A stretch of 64,000 bases of DNA from Niastella koreensis GR20-10. Its GTDB lineage: Bacteria > Bacteroidota > Bacteroidia > Chitinophagales > Chitinophagaceae. Made by a program: the position numbers and the translations under genes. Below the pieces are notes generated by a model. The model was given only the letters and a program-made list of their open reading frames with translations. It ran no database searches and was not told the origin of the DNA. The stretch is from NCBI RefSeq assembly GCF_000246855.1, contig NC_016609.1:7204744-7268743 (forward strand), read 5' to 3'. Within the stretch, counting starts at the first letter, position 1, and each line of letters opens with the position of its first letter. Positions 27,316 through 36,410 of this stretch are shown here, piece by piece.

Positions 27316-30300
27316 TTAGAACCATGATCCAATAAACGCATCATTCACTTTCTCCTTCTTACCAGCCAGCTTTCTTCTTCTGCGGCTTACTTTATAACTA
27401 TGCACACCCATGGTAACAAGCATCAGCGGAATAAACAGGAACGTCAATGGCGGAATACCCATAAACGAGATCCATTTACCACCATACATTTTACGCATTG
27501 GCCGTCTCAGGCGTTCTGCTATCAGGTACATCGCCGGCAGTATCAGCAGCGTCATAAAGAAGGCGAATGCCAAACCAAAGATGATGGTCCATGACAATGG
27601 CTTCCAGAACACCACGTTATCACCGCCAAAGAAGATGTGCGGGTTCAGATCTGAGAACAGGGTAACAAAGTTGATGTTAAAACCAACAGCCAAAGGAATA
27701 AGACCTAAGATCGCTGCCACCGCAGTTAACAATACCGGGATGATACGGGTTTTACCGGCTTGTACCAGCGCTTCCCTCGTTTTCATGCCACGGCCTCTTA
27801 ACTCATCGGTAAACTCTATCACCAGGATCCCGTTCTTCACCACAATACCCGCCAGGCCCACAATACCAATACCAGTCATAACCACCGATACCTGCATACC
27901 TGTAAAGGCAAAACCTAACAACACCCCAATCACACTGAAGATGATCTCGGTTAAAATAATCACCGGTTTACTTACCGAGTTGAACTGTATTACCAGTATC
28001 AACAGGATAACCAACAAGGCAATTACCATGGCTTTCAGCAGGAAGGCGCCGGTTTCGGCCTGTTGTTCTCCTTCACCGGTTTGTTTAATGGTAACACCTT
28101 CAGGTATTCCCTGACTAAACCTGCTGATGTGACCAGCTATTACCTGGTTTACAGCAGTGGGCGTAGTCACATTCAGCAATACGTTTGAACGGATGGTGAT
28201 CACGCGCTTCTGGTTCTTACGTTTTACACTACCCAGCGTACTGGTGTAGTCAACTTTTACCAGCGAACTGAGCGGCACATGTTTAAAGGCACCACCATGC
28301 GCCATATCACGGAAACTGATATCCATATTCAGCAGATCACTCAGGTTTTTGCGTTGTCCTTCCAGGTTACGCAGCTGGATCTTGTATTCATCTTCACCGT
28401 CCTTGATCTTTGACACTTCTTTACCAAATACAGCCGTTCTTATGGCCATACCAATCTGGGCCGAAGAAACACCTTCTATCAATGCCCGTTCCCGGTCAAC
28501 TGAAAGCGTTACCTCAGGATTGGTAAGGTCAATATCCAGTTTCAACTCTTCCACACCTGGTATCTGTATCGAATCAAGATAATTCTTCAACGATACCGCG
28601 GTCTTTATCATGTTATCGAAATCCTCACTCGCTACTTCAATATTGATTGGTGGATCAGTTGGCGGACCGCCTTTTTCCTGGTCAACCGATATTTCAGCAC
28701 CGGGAATACCTTTTATCGCCTGGCGTACTTCATCCAATATGGGAGCTGTGTGAACGCCATGGCGTTTTTCAAATTCAACAAACGATACCTGTATACGGCC
28801 CAGTTCAGGTCTTGTACTTCTGTCGCCGCTTTGAGGGTCACCGGCCCCTACCGCTACGTTACTGATCACACTTTCGACAATCGGGTTCTCTTTATAATTT
28901 CCTTTGCTGTCTTTATCCATGTGCAGCACCCGGTATACTTTTTCTTCCAGCGTTTTGGTAACAGAGTCAGTATAGTTAACATCGGTACCCACCGGTAATT
29001 TCAGGTAAACATATATCTGGTTCGGGTCGCCGCTTGGGAAGAACACTACCGGTACTTTACGGGCGCCAAAGAATACAAAGGTGAGAATAAGTAACACAAA
29101 GGTGGCCAGTAATAATTGCACAGGGCGCCATCCTTTCAATGCCCAGCGTAAAGCAGTTTCATAGTGTCCCATAATCCAGGGCAGGGCGCGGTTCTGGAAC
29201 GCATGGATCATATCATCCAGCACATACTTGTTTAAGATGATCATCAGTACGATGAAGATCAAAAAGTTTCCGAGGAAGGTGATATGCCCCAGATCGAATA
29301 ATATACCCACTACTAATGTAACCCAAATGGCAGGCTTGCGGAAGATAGCCGATTTAGCCGGCTTTGTATGCCCTTCAGGATGGTTCATAAAGTCAACCGC
29401 AAATACCGGGTTCATAATGAACGCCACTATCAGCGATGCCGTTAAGGTAAAGATGAGCATCGTAGGCAGGTAGATCATGAACTTACCAATGATACCCGGC
29501 CAGAACAACAACGGCACAAAGGGCGCCAGCGTGGTTAAGGTACCAGCCAATACCGGTATGAATACCTCACCAGCCGCCATCATGGCCGACCGCTCACTGG
29601 TTAACTGTCCGTTACCCTGTACAAATATGCGGTGGGTATTTTCAATTACCACAATGGCGTCATCCACAATAATACCTAATCCAAATAACAAGGCAAACAG
29701 TACTATAAAGTTGAGCGTAACATGCGTACCTACTATAAGGTCGGCGGCAGGTAAAAATATAAACGCCACAAACATACTCAGCGGTACCGACAATGCTACG
29801 AAGAAGGCGTTGGTAACACCCATAAAGAACATCAGGATGATCAATACCAGCACGAAACCGATAACGATGGTGTTTACCAGGTCGTTGAACGAAGTGCGGG
29901 ACGCTTTACTCTGATCACCGGTAATGGCTACATTCAGATCTTTGGGCAGTGTGGATTTTTGCATATCCTCCACTACTTTCTTTACCGCATCGGATGTTTC
30001 AATAAGGTTTTCACCCGCACGTTTAATAATGTTCAGCGTAATTACATTCTTTCCATTCAACCGTGCATAACTTTCTCTGTCCTTGATGGTATCCTTAATT
30101 TCAGCAATATCTTTCAGGTAAATGCCAGCTCCGCTTGGATTGCGCACCACTACCTTTTGAATGTCATAAGCAGTTTTAAATTGACCTTTTAATTGAAGGG
30201 TACGTTTGGTATTCCCTACATCCAGCAAACCACCGGAGATATCCATGTTCTCATACTGTACAGCGTTGGAGATATCATCGTAGGTGAGATTGGCGCTGCG

Positions 30301-30921
30301 CATTTTGTAGTTATCTACATTGATCTGGAATTCGCGCTCGGGCGCACCCACCAGGTCAACCCGGTTCAGCTGGCTTAGCTCTTCCAGTTTGTCCTGCATG
30401 TCATCGGCATATTTCTTCAACCGGGGCAGGTCATAATCGCCATACAGGTTCACATACATGATGGGCTGCTCAGAAAAGCTTACTTCCATTACAGCAGGCT
30501 CTTCAGTAAGGTCAGTAGGCAAATCGGGTTTGGCCTTATCTACCGCATCTTTTACTTTCTGCAGCGCCACATCGGTTTTTACATCGGTGCTAAACTCAAC
30601 CATAATGGCCGAGTAATCAGCTACCGAGGTACTGGTGGTTTTATTGATCTTGGCGCCCGTGATGCCCTTGATCTGTTTTTCAATGGGGCGGGTAACCAGG
30701 TTTTCAATGTCCTTGGGTGAGTTACCTACATAAATGGTTTGCACATATATGGTAGGGATAACAATATCCGGGAATTGTTCTTTGGGTAAGGTCACAAACT
30801 GGAACACGCCGAACAAACTCACGATCAGCATGACCAGGTAAATGGAGGCCTTGTTCTTGATACTCCACGTGGTGGGACCAAAATTCTTGAAAGGCCCTGT
30901 AATATTTTCTAAAACACTCAT
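27316..30921 (-). CDS. RND efflux transporter inner-membrane permease (AcrB/HAE1-like)
   Basis: 1201 residues, slightly longer than AcrB. It has the RND layout of 12 transmembrane helices and two large periplasmic loops, with proton-relay Asp pair in GLGIIVDDAIVVIENTHR (TM4). An extra segment with several hydrophobic helices lies between the two halves (about 505-600), common in Bacteroidota members. A short additional helix ends the protein, followed by a basic tail. It exports hydrophobic drugs or lipophilic metabolites using proton motive force. It is the last gene of the tetR-tolC-mfp-rnd unit. Confidence 0.95.
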   Translation of the reverse strand: MSVLENITGPFKNFGPTTWSIKNKASIYLVMLIVSLFGVFQFVTLPKEQFPDIVIPTIYVQTIYVGNSPKDIENLVTRPIEKQIKGITGAKINKTTSTSVADYSAIMVEFSTDVKTDVALQKVKDAVDKAKPDLPTDLTEEPAVMEVSFSEQPIMYVNLYGDYDLPRLKKYADDMQDKLEELSQLNRVDLVGAPEREFQINVDNYKMRSANLTYDDISNAVQYENMDISGGLLDVGNTKRTLQLKGQFKTAYDIQKVVVRNPSGAGIYLKDIAEIKDTIKDRESYARLNGKNVITLNIIKRAGENLIETSDAVKKVVEDMQKSTLPKDLNVAITGDQSKASRTSFNDLVNTIVIGFVLVLIILMFFMGVTNAFFVALSVPLSMFVAFIFLPAADLIVGTHVTLNFIVLFALLFGLGIIVDDAIVVIENTHRIFVQGNGQLTSERSAMMAAGEVFIPVLAGTLTTLAPFVPLLFWPGIIGKFMIYLPTMLIFTLTASLIVAFIMNPVFAVDFMNHPEGHTKPAKSAIFRKPAIWVTLVVGILFDLGHITFLGNFLIFIVLMIILNKYVLDDMIHAFQNRALPWIMGHYETALRWALKGWRPVQLLLATFVLLILTFVFFGARKVPVVFFPSGDPNQIYVYLKLPVGTDVNYTDSVTKTLEEKVYRVLHMDKDSKGNYKENPIVESVISNVAVGAGDPQSGDRSTRPELGRIQVSFVEFEKRHGVHTAPILDEVRQAIKGIPGAEISVDQEKGGPPTDPPINIEVASEDFDNMIKTAVSLKNYLDSIQIPGVEELKLDIDLTNPEVTLSVDRERALIEGVSSAQIGMAIRTAVFGKEVSKIKDGEDEYKIQLRNLEGQRKNLSDLLNMDISFRDMAHGGAFKHVPLSSLVKVDYTSTLGSVKRKNQKRVITIRSNVLLNVTTPTAVNQVIAGHISRFSQGIPEGVTIKQTGEGEQQAETGAFLLKAMVIALLVILLILVIQFNSVSKPVIILTEIIFSVIGVLLGFAFTGMQVSVVMTGIGIVGLAGIVVKNGILVIEFTDELRGRGMKTREALVQAGKTRIIPVLLTAVAAILGLIPLAVGFNINFVTLFSDLNPHIFFGGDNVVFWKPLSWTIIFGLAFAFFMTLLILPAMYLIAERLRRPMRKMYGGKWISFMGIPPLTFLFIPLMLVTMGVHSYKVSRRRRKLAGKKEKVNDAFIGSWF

Positions 30922-30958
30922 ACAATGAATTTGGTGTGTAAGTCAAATCAGCTTCAAA

Positions 30959-32101
30959 CTATTTGGCATCGGTAACAATGGCCTGACCGTCGTACAGTCC
31001 CTGGAAACCGTCAGTGATAATAACATCACCGGCCTGCAGTCCGCTTGTTACTTCCAATTTATCGCCATACAAAGCACCGGCAGTTATAGGTCTTTTCTTA
31101 GCTACTTTTTTTCCATTCTCGGTAGCTGCTACCATTATAAACTTGCCTTTATCATCGTTTTGCAGGGTATTGATGGGGATGGTAATAGCTTTGGGCGCTG
31201 AATAATCCTGAATGCGTACCATTGCTATCTGACCAGGACGTAAACCAAGGTTCCCGGGCACTCTTGCTTCAATGTAAAACGAGCGGGTACTGGAGTTGAT
31301 CGTTCTTCCCAGAACAGAAACCTTGGCATTGATGGTCTTGTTATTGTCCTCAGGCAGTGTGATCATTAAATTAGTGCCCTCTTTTACCTTCGTCTGATAC
31401 ACTTCCGGTACATCTGTAGTTACTTTCAGGTCATTGGTGTTTACAATGGAAATGCCAGATCCCACAGGTGATGCAGTAAACACATCACCCACCCTTACAG
31501 TCACCTGCTCGGCTACGCCACTTTGTTCGGCATATACATTAGTAAACCCTTGTTGCTCTTTCAACAGATCTATTTGCTTTTGAATATTGTCAACATTGCT
31601 CTTGGCATTTATCAGGTCTATTTCAGTGCCTATTTTCTGGTCCCACAAATTCTTACGGCGCTCATACACTGTTTTGGCAAGGTTCAATTGCACAGTTGCC
31701 TGTTCAATTTGCTGCCGAAGAACCGCATCGTCTAACTTCAGCAACAACTGACCTTTTTTTACGTAGTCACCTTGTTTAACATATAAGGCACGTACCTGTC
31801 CGCCCTGACCACGGGGAGTAACCCAAACTGAATTGTTTGCGGCTACACTACCCTGCAGATCTATATAATGGGTAAAGGGAGTTGATTGAATAGTAGACAA
31901 CACCACCAGTTTGGGTTTTTCTGCCTTGGCTGCACTGGTATCCAGTTTGGCAATTTCCTCTTCCAGCTTGCCCTCCTGTTTTTTCAGATCTTCCAGTTTG
32001 GCCTTTTTTTCTGCCAGTCCGTCTTTTCCGGAAGAGGCGCCACAGGCTGCCAAAAACAGAACAACTGCAACTGTGCCAATTATACTATACGTACTTTTCA
32101 T
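30959..32101 (-). CDS. RND efflux periplasmic adaptor (membrane fusion protein), lipoprotein
   Basis: 380 residues from the ATG at 32101 (MKSTYSIIGTVAVVLFLAAC), which places the lipobox LAAC directly after the hydrophobic stretch. A coiled-coil segment (about 28-50, LAEKKAKLEDLKKQEGKLEE) follows. Then come the lipoyl half-motifs (VTPRGQGGQVRALYVKQGDYVKKG and the later VRVGDVF), an alpha-hairpin and beta-barrel domains. It bridges the permease and TolC. It lies 37 bp before the permease gene. Confidence 0.93.
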   Translation of the reverse strand: MKSTYSIIGTVAVVLFLAACGASSGKDGLAEKKAKLEDLKKQEGKLEEEIAKLDTSAAKAEKPKLVVLSTIQSTPFTHYIDLQGSVAANNSVWVTPRGQGGQVRALYVKQGDYVKKGQLLLKLDDAVLRQQIEQATVQLNLAKTVYERRKNLWDQKIGTEIDLINAKSNVDNIQKQIDLLKEQQGFTNVYAEQSGVAEQVTVRVGDVFTASPVGSGISIVNTNDLKVTTDVPEVYQTKVKEGTNLMITLPEDNNKTINAKVSVLGRTINSSTRSFYIEARVPGNLGLRPGQIAMVRIQDYSAPKAITIPINTLQNDDKGKFIMVAATENGKKVAKKRPITAGALYGDKLEVTSGLQAGDVIITDGFQGLYDGQAIVTDAK

Positions 32102-32159
32102 ATCGGTAAATTTATCCGTTGAATGCATTTTGTTGGTTTAGGTTTTATAGAGTATCGAA

Positions 32160-33569
32160 TTATAGTTTCCCAATCGCTTTCATGTAATCAACCTTGGCTA
32201 CAATGGCGTCGTACAGGGCGTTGATGTAATTGGTTTGCGCAGCCTTCAAATCAGTTTGAGCTGCCGTGATCTCGGTATTTGATCCCAAACCGGATTCATA
32301 TTTCTTTTTGGTTTGGTCATACACACTTTCCGCCAGCGTCATATTCTGTCGTTGATAATTCATGGCCTCCATAGCCGTATTGAAATTTATCCGGGCCGTT
32401 TCTACTTCATTATCTATCGACAACTTCAGGTTTTCTATCTGGTTCTCGGTTTTCTGCAGGTTCAGTTTTGCCTCCGCGATCTTCGACCTGGTGTAGAACC
32501 CTTTAAAGATGGGTACTGAAATATTCAGGTTGATATTAGAGAATGTATACCAGTCGCCTTTATTGAAGAAATTGAATTCATTGCGTTGGGCGTTCTTCGA
32601 CACAGAACCGGAAAGACTCACCGTAGGCAATTGGCTCAGGTTATACCGTTTGATGTTATACTGATTCAGTTTTCTGCCCAGCTCTGCATATTGCATTTCC
32701 TTTCTGTCACTGTAGTTATAATTACTGGCTTCCAGTACACCGCCTTTTATCTGGGCATCGCTTAATGTATCGGTAAGCATCAGTTCATCTTTCATGGGCA
32801 TACCCATCAACAGCTTCAGTCCCAGGTTACCGTTGGCAATCTGGTTTTCAACTCTTTTCTTTTCTGTTTGCAGGTTAGCTATCTGTACATCTACTTTATC
32901 TACATCCAGCTTTTCGGCAAATCCATTTTTGTACATCTCATGGGTATCGTGCTGCAGTTTCTGCAGGCGGTCGATGTTGGCATCGAGTAAGCTTATCTGG
33001 GTTCTGCTGGCCACCAGCTGATAATACACTTTATAAACGTTTGCTTTTATCAGCTCTTCGGTTACCTCTACATTTTTTCTTGCCCATTCCATAGAAGTAG
33101 ATCTTGCCTGCAAGCCCACAAATACCTGGCCATCGAATAAAATCTGGCTAAGGTCTAATCCCGCATTGGCCAACCATTTAGTACCAAACTGTGCCTGTAT
33201 CAATCCAATATCATCGGGTACAGTAATGGGGTTGCCTGCACCATCAACCACTCCTTTTTTCTGCAGTACGCCGTATGTAGCGAGTGAGATAAAATCGGGA
33301 AACGACTGTACAGCAATATTCGGGTTATAAGTAGCGCCCACCCGGCCGCTTAATTGTGGGTAAGCGTTGGCGGTTACCTGCCTGTTTGTTTCAGTCTGTA
33401 ATTGAACATCCAGTAACAGGTTTTTAACCTGTACGCTGTTCTTCTTTGCATAATCCACCGCCTGTAATACGGTGAACGCGTGTTTTTCCTGTGCCAGGGC
33501 CGGTCGTACGATGCTTGATAAAACCAGCACCACGGCGATCCTATACATGCTTGCCGGATTCAGTTTCAT
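32160..33569 (-). CDS. TolC family outer-membrane efflux channel
   Basis: About 469 residues; possible starts at 33581, 33569 or 33548, the middle one preferred because it leaves a signal peptide ending ...RPALAQ. The mature part consists of two long alpha-helical repeats with pseudo-symmetric regions (YYQLVASRTQISLLDANIDRLQ and YDQTKKKYESGLGSNTEITA), as in TolC. It forms the outer-membrane duct of the pump. Its start overlaps the end of the tetR gene, so the two are translationally close and surely cotranscribed. Confidence 0.92.
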   Translation of the reverse strand: MKLNPASMYRIAVVLVLSSIVRPALAQEKHAFTVLQAVDYAKKNSVQVKNLLLDVQLQTETNRQVTANAYPQLSGRVGATYNPNIAVQSFPDFISLATYGVLQKKGVVDGAGNPITVPDDIGLIQAQFGTKWLANAGLDLSQILFDGQVFVGLQARSTSMEWARKNVEVTEELIKANVYKVYYQLVASRTQISLLDANIDRLQKLQHDTHEMYKNGFAEKLDVDKVDVQIANLQTEKKRVENQIANGNLGLKLLMGMPMKDELMLTDTLSDAQIKGGVLEASNYNYSDRKEMQYAELGRKLNQYNIKRYNLSQLPTVSLSGSVSKNAQRNEFNFFNKGDWYTFSNINLNISVPIFKGFYTRSKIAEAKLNLQKTENQIENLKLSIDNEVETARINFNTAMEAMNYQRQNMTLAESVYDQTKKKYESGLGSNTEITAAQTDLKAAQTNYINALYDAIVAKVDYMKAIGKL

Positions 33570-34203
33570 AGTTCTTTGCATTTTTATTTCTATGCTGTTG
33601 ATATTTCAAAATAAGTTTATGTCCTTTCAGGGAGGCTACCCCGAAAACGTAGTGTTCGATAATGGTTTTGGTAACCTCAGACAGCTTATATTTCGACGGC
33701 GGGAAGATGTCAATGTTGAAGGGGATCATCATCGATTCCAACCTGAATTTTGATAATATATCCACATCCACTTCGGAGCGATACAGCCCGTCTTTAATTC
33801 CCCACTCCAGGTTCTTTTTGATGACCTGTAACAGAAATTTATTCTTATGTTCCATAAACCGCTGGTATGCACGAATATGGAACTTCTCCATATCGTATAA
33901 AACCATCGGGTTCATACTACTTAATTGTTCAATTACCTGGTCAACGGTTAAATAAATCTCGTCTATGGCGTCTTTCGCATTCTCACCGCATTTCAGGCAG
34001 TCATGCTGCATATGCTGCAACTCATCCTCAATCACCGCATCAACCAACTCATTCTTATCAGTATAGTACTGATATATAGTCTTTTTCGACATACCCAGCT
34101 GGTTGGCTATATCATCCATGGATACCGAGCGAATACCATACCGCAGGAACAGTTCCTTCGCTTTATCCCGGATGCGCACTTTTGTATTTATATCTGGTAT
34201 CAT
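33541..34203 (-). CDS. TetR/AcrR family repressor of the RND efflux operon
   Basis: 220 residues. The helix-turn-helix is SMDDIANQLGMSKKTIYQYYTDK (about 24-46), just after the RDKAKELFLRYGIRSV helix typical of TetR proteins. The C-terminal ligand domain is less conserved. It is the first gene of the efflux unit, and a perfect inverted repeat covers its promoter, which strongly suggests autorepression of the whole operon with release by a pump substrate. The ligand cannot be predicted. Confidence 0.93.
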   Translation of the reverse strand: MIPDINTKVRIRDKAKELFLRYGIRSVSMDDIANQLGMSKKTIYQYYTDKNELVDAVIEDELQHMQHDCLKCGENAKDAIDEIYLTVDQVIEQLSSMNPMVLYDMEKFHIRAYQRFMEHKNKFLLQVIKKNLEWGIKDGLYRSEVDVDILSKFRLESMMIPFNIDIFPPSKYKLSEVTKTIIEHYVFGVASLKGHKLILKYQQHRNKNAKNYETESGKHV

Positions 34204-34213
34204 AAAATCGGGA

Positions 34214-34251
34214 CAAAACTATGGAAACTTTTTTCGTAACCAAAGTTTCCA
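34214..34251 (-). promoter_or_regulatory. tetR-efflux promoter with overlapping palindromic operator
   Basis: On the minus strand the promoter is TTTG (34244-34241), 19 nt, TAGTTTTG (34221-34214), a perfect consensus. A perfect 10-bp inverted repeat, TGGAAACTTT (34222-34231) and AAAGTTTCCA (34242-34251), with a 10-nt spacer fills the spacer and covers the -33 element. The start point would be only about 4 nt before the tetR ATG (34203), so the transcript is almost leaderless. Confidence 0.75.
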
Positions 34252-34406
34252 GTCCATATTTTAAGCCGTTTATAACAAATGGCCAACCGAACTATTGTTA
34301 GTTCGTATAGTACGAAGAAGGCCTGTGGTACAGTATTTGCGCATACCTGTATCTTTGCTAACAGATTGCTTTCCAGCCTAAAACATACAACCTTACACAA
34401 GCTTAT

Positions 34407-34437
34407 TTTATTAGCCACCAGCAATGGACTAATTTTG
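34407..34437 (+). promoter_or_regulatory. Probable promoter of the DUF502 gene
   Basis: TTTA (34407-34410), 19 nt, TAATTTTG (34430-34437): the -7 box is a full match and the -33 box is one base off. The leader would be about 11 nt before the ATG at 34455. Confidence 0.5.
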
Positions 34438-34454
34438 AGAATCAAACACAGCAC

Positions 34455-35138
34455 ATGAAATCTTCACCACATATATTTAAAAAAGTAATCCAGTACTTTT
34501 TGCAGGGGCTAATTATTTTAGCACCTATTGCGATTACTATTTATGCAGTAACCGCCTTATTTAATTTCATCGATAATATTTTACCCAGTCTCATCGGTTA
34601 TTTCTCACCCGGTTTATTCACCGATGGCGCCGGCAATGCTAAAAAAATACCCGGGCTGGGTTTTATTGTGGTAACTCTTATCGTTATACTCGTAGGGTAT
34701 GTTTCATCATCTTATATTATCAGCAAACTGGTCGATCTGCTCGATAGTGTACTCGAACGTACACCCGGCATCAAACTATTGTATTCTACCATAAAAGATT
34801 TCTTTGAAGCCTTTGCAGGCAATAAAAGAAAGTTTGATAAAGCAGTATTGGTTAGTGTTGAAACAACCGATGTATGGCAGATAGGTTTTATTACCCAGGA
34901 AGAGGTGCACGGCTTTGGACTGCAGGAATTTGTTGCGGTATATATTCCCCAGTCGTATGCGCTCACCGGCCGCCTGTATTTTGTAAAAACCGACCGGGTA
35001 AAATTATTAACCGACATCAGTTCGGCCGAAGCTATGAAGTTTGCTATTTCCGGAGGAGTAACAACTATTGAAGAGGAAGAGGGCAAAGGGCAAAAGGCAC
35101 AGAGCAAAGAGAAAACGGCTGCAAGCCTCAAGCCGTAA
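34455..35138 (+). CDS. DUF502 family membrane protein with repeat-derived tail
   Basis: 227 residues with two transmembrane helices (about 14-36 and 67-90) and a soluble domain typical of DUF502 (VLERTPGIKLLYSTIKDFFEAF, YIPQSYALTGRLYFV). The function is unknown; plant relatives (LCV/COV) affect membrane trafficking. The last 21 residues (EEEEGKGQKAQ then SKEKTAASLKP) are low complexity, and the DNA encoding them is a 7-bp-periodic array. This suggests the original C-terminus was extended by the repeat. Confidence 0.85.
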   Translation: MKSSPHIFKKVIQYFLQGLIILAPIAITIYAVTALFNFIDNILPSLIGYFSPGLFTDGAGNAKKIPGLGFIVVTLIVILVGYVSSSYIISKLVDLLDSVLERTPGIKLLYSTIKDFFEAFAGNKRKFDKAVLVSVETTDVWQIGFITQEEVHGFGLQEFVAVYIPQSYALTGRLYFVKTDRVKLLTDISSAEAMKFAISGGVTTIEEEEGKGQKAQSKEKTAASLKP

Positions 35139-35150
35139 CCTGCAAGCAAA
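35081..35150 (+). repeat. Heptad array overlapping the 3' end of the DUF502 gene
   Basis: Ten 7-bp units from GGGCAAA/GGGCAAA at 35081-35094 to AAGCAAA ending at 35150. The stop codon at 35136-35138 lies inside the array. Confidence 0.65.
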
Positions 35151-35178
35151 TACCGGCCAAAAGCTAAACACAATACTT

Positions 35179-35220
35179 AAAAGGTGGGTCATCTGCCGGC
35201 TGGCCGACGGCTCACCTTTT
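35179..35220 (+). terminator. Terminator of the DUF502 gene (repeated hairpin, copy 1)
   Basis: AAAAGGTG (35179-35186) pairs with CACCTTTT (35213-35220), with an inner GC-rich GCCGGC-type stem. The arms AAGGTGGGTCAT (35181-35192) and GGCTCACCTT (35209-35218) recur in reverse orientation at 60837-60869. Confidence 0.7.
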
Positions 35221-35293
35221 ATTATTTAAGTTAACCGACAAATACCGGCTAACTTAATACGTTGCTACTACCTTTACAAATGCCTCACTTCCC

Positions 35294-35328
35294 TTGAACT
35301 TTGAACCTTGAATTGTGAACCGTGAACT
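35294..35328 (+). repeat. Heptad array TTGAACC x5
   Basis: Five consecutive 7-bp units, TTGAACT/TTGAACC first, then variants with one or two changes. It ends 17 bp before the start of the following gene. Confidence 0.75.
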
Positions 35329-35345
35329 CGCTTAAGCTTGTCATT

Positions 35346-36311
35346 ATGAAGAAGCTTCTCTTTATAACTATATTTATATTAAACCACCACCCTCTTTACC
35401 CATGGGGCTTCTACGCCCATCGCCAGATAAATTATTACGCTGTATTTATGCTGCCGCCAGAAATGCTGGTGTTGTATAAACCCAATCTTTCTTTCCTTAC
35501 CGATCATGCCGTTGATCCCGATAAACGCCGCTATGCCGTAGCCGCCGAAGGCGCCCGCCATTATATCGACATCGATCATTACGGCGTTTATCCATTCGAT
35601 TCATTGCCCCGTACTTTCTCTAAGGCTCTTGAAAAATATGGCAGAGATACCTTACAAGCCTATGGCATTGTGCCCTGGCATATTCAAATTATGCTGTACC
35701 GGCTTACCGCCGCTTTTAAAGAAAAAGACCAGGTAAAGATCCTTAAGCTATCAGCAGACTTCGGGCATTATATCGCCGATGCACATGTGCCCCTGCATGT
35801 ATGCAGCAACCACAACGGGCAATTGACCAACCAGGTTGGCATTCATGCCTTTTGGGAATCGCGCATTCCCGAACTGCTGGCCGCCACCAACTGGGATTTC
35901 CTGTTGGGTAAAGCCAGTTACCTTACCAACCCGCTTTCTTTCACCTGGCAACGTGTGCTCGAAAGCGCTGCCGCAGCCGACAGCGTACTGCGTATTGACC
36001 GCGAACTGACCACGCAGTTCTCGGCAGACCGTAAATACTCTTTTGAACCACGGAACGGGAAGGTAATAAGGCAATACGCCACGGACTATTGCCTGGCCTA
36101 TAACCAGCAGTTGAATAATATGATAGAACGGCGCATGCAGCAGGCCATTTTCGCCGTTGCCTCCTTCTGGTACACGGCCTGGGTAAACGCCGGCCAGCCC
36201 GATCTTAAACAGCTCATTCACAAAAACCTCAGTGAGGAAGACCAGCGGGAATTCGAGCGGTTAAACCAGGCCTGGTTAACAGGAAAGGCGCTGGGCAAAG
36301 ATTGTGATTAA
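35346..36311 (+). CDS. Zinc-dependent phospholipase C / P1-nuclease-like exported protein
   Basis: 321 residues from the ATG at 35346, followed by a signal peptide (MKKLLFITIFILNHHPLYP). Metal-ligand candidates occur in the order expected for the PLC/P1-nuclease fold: WGFYAHRQINYYA at the mature N-terminus, YIDIDHYG, then HYIADAHVPLH and NQVGIHAFWESRIPE. This fold binds three zinc ions and cleaves phosphodiesters in phospholipids or nucleic acids. The substrate class is not decided by the sequence. No operon partner is seen. Confidence 0.75.
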   Translation: MKKLLFITIFILNHHPLYPWGFYAHRQINYYAVFMLPPEMLVLYKPNLSFLTDHAVDPDKRRYAVAAEGARHYIDIDHYGVYPFDSLPRTFSKALEKYGRDTLQAYGIVPWHIQIMLYRLTAAFKEKDQVKILKLSADFGHYIADAHVPLHVCSNHNGQLTNQVGIHAFWESRIPELLAATNWDFLLGKASYLTNPLSFTWQRVLESAAAADSVLRIDRELTTQFSADRKYSFEPRNGKVIRQYATDYCLAYNQQLNNMIERRMQQAIFAVASFWYTAWVNAGQPDLKQLIHKNLSEEDQREFERLNQAWLTGKALGKDCD

Positions 36312-36375
36312 TTCAGTATGAGCCAGTTACCCATCAATAACAAAATTAGCAGGGTCTTTAGTCCACCAAAATAGG

Positions 36376-36383
36376 TACCTTTG
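36376..36383 (+). promoter_or_regulatory. -7 promoter box before serC
   Basis: TACCTTTG (36376-36383) is a full -7 match; no TTTG lies at the right distance upstream, so a variant -33 or an activator is possible. The leader would be about 21 nt. Confidence 0.4.
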
Positions 36384-36410
36384 CACTCCTTCTAATTTAA
36401 GAGTGAAACA

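Noticed and set aside
27410-28114. Long plus-strand frame (234 codons) opposite the RND permease gene
   Set aside because: Fully antisense to a certain gene; its composition is that of a complementary-strand shadow.
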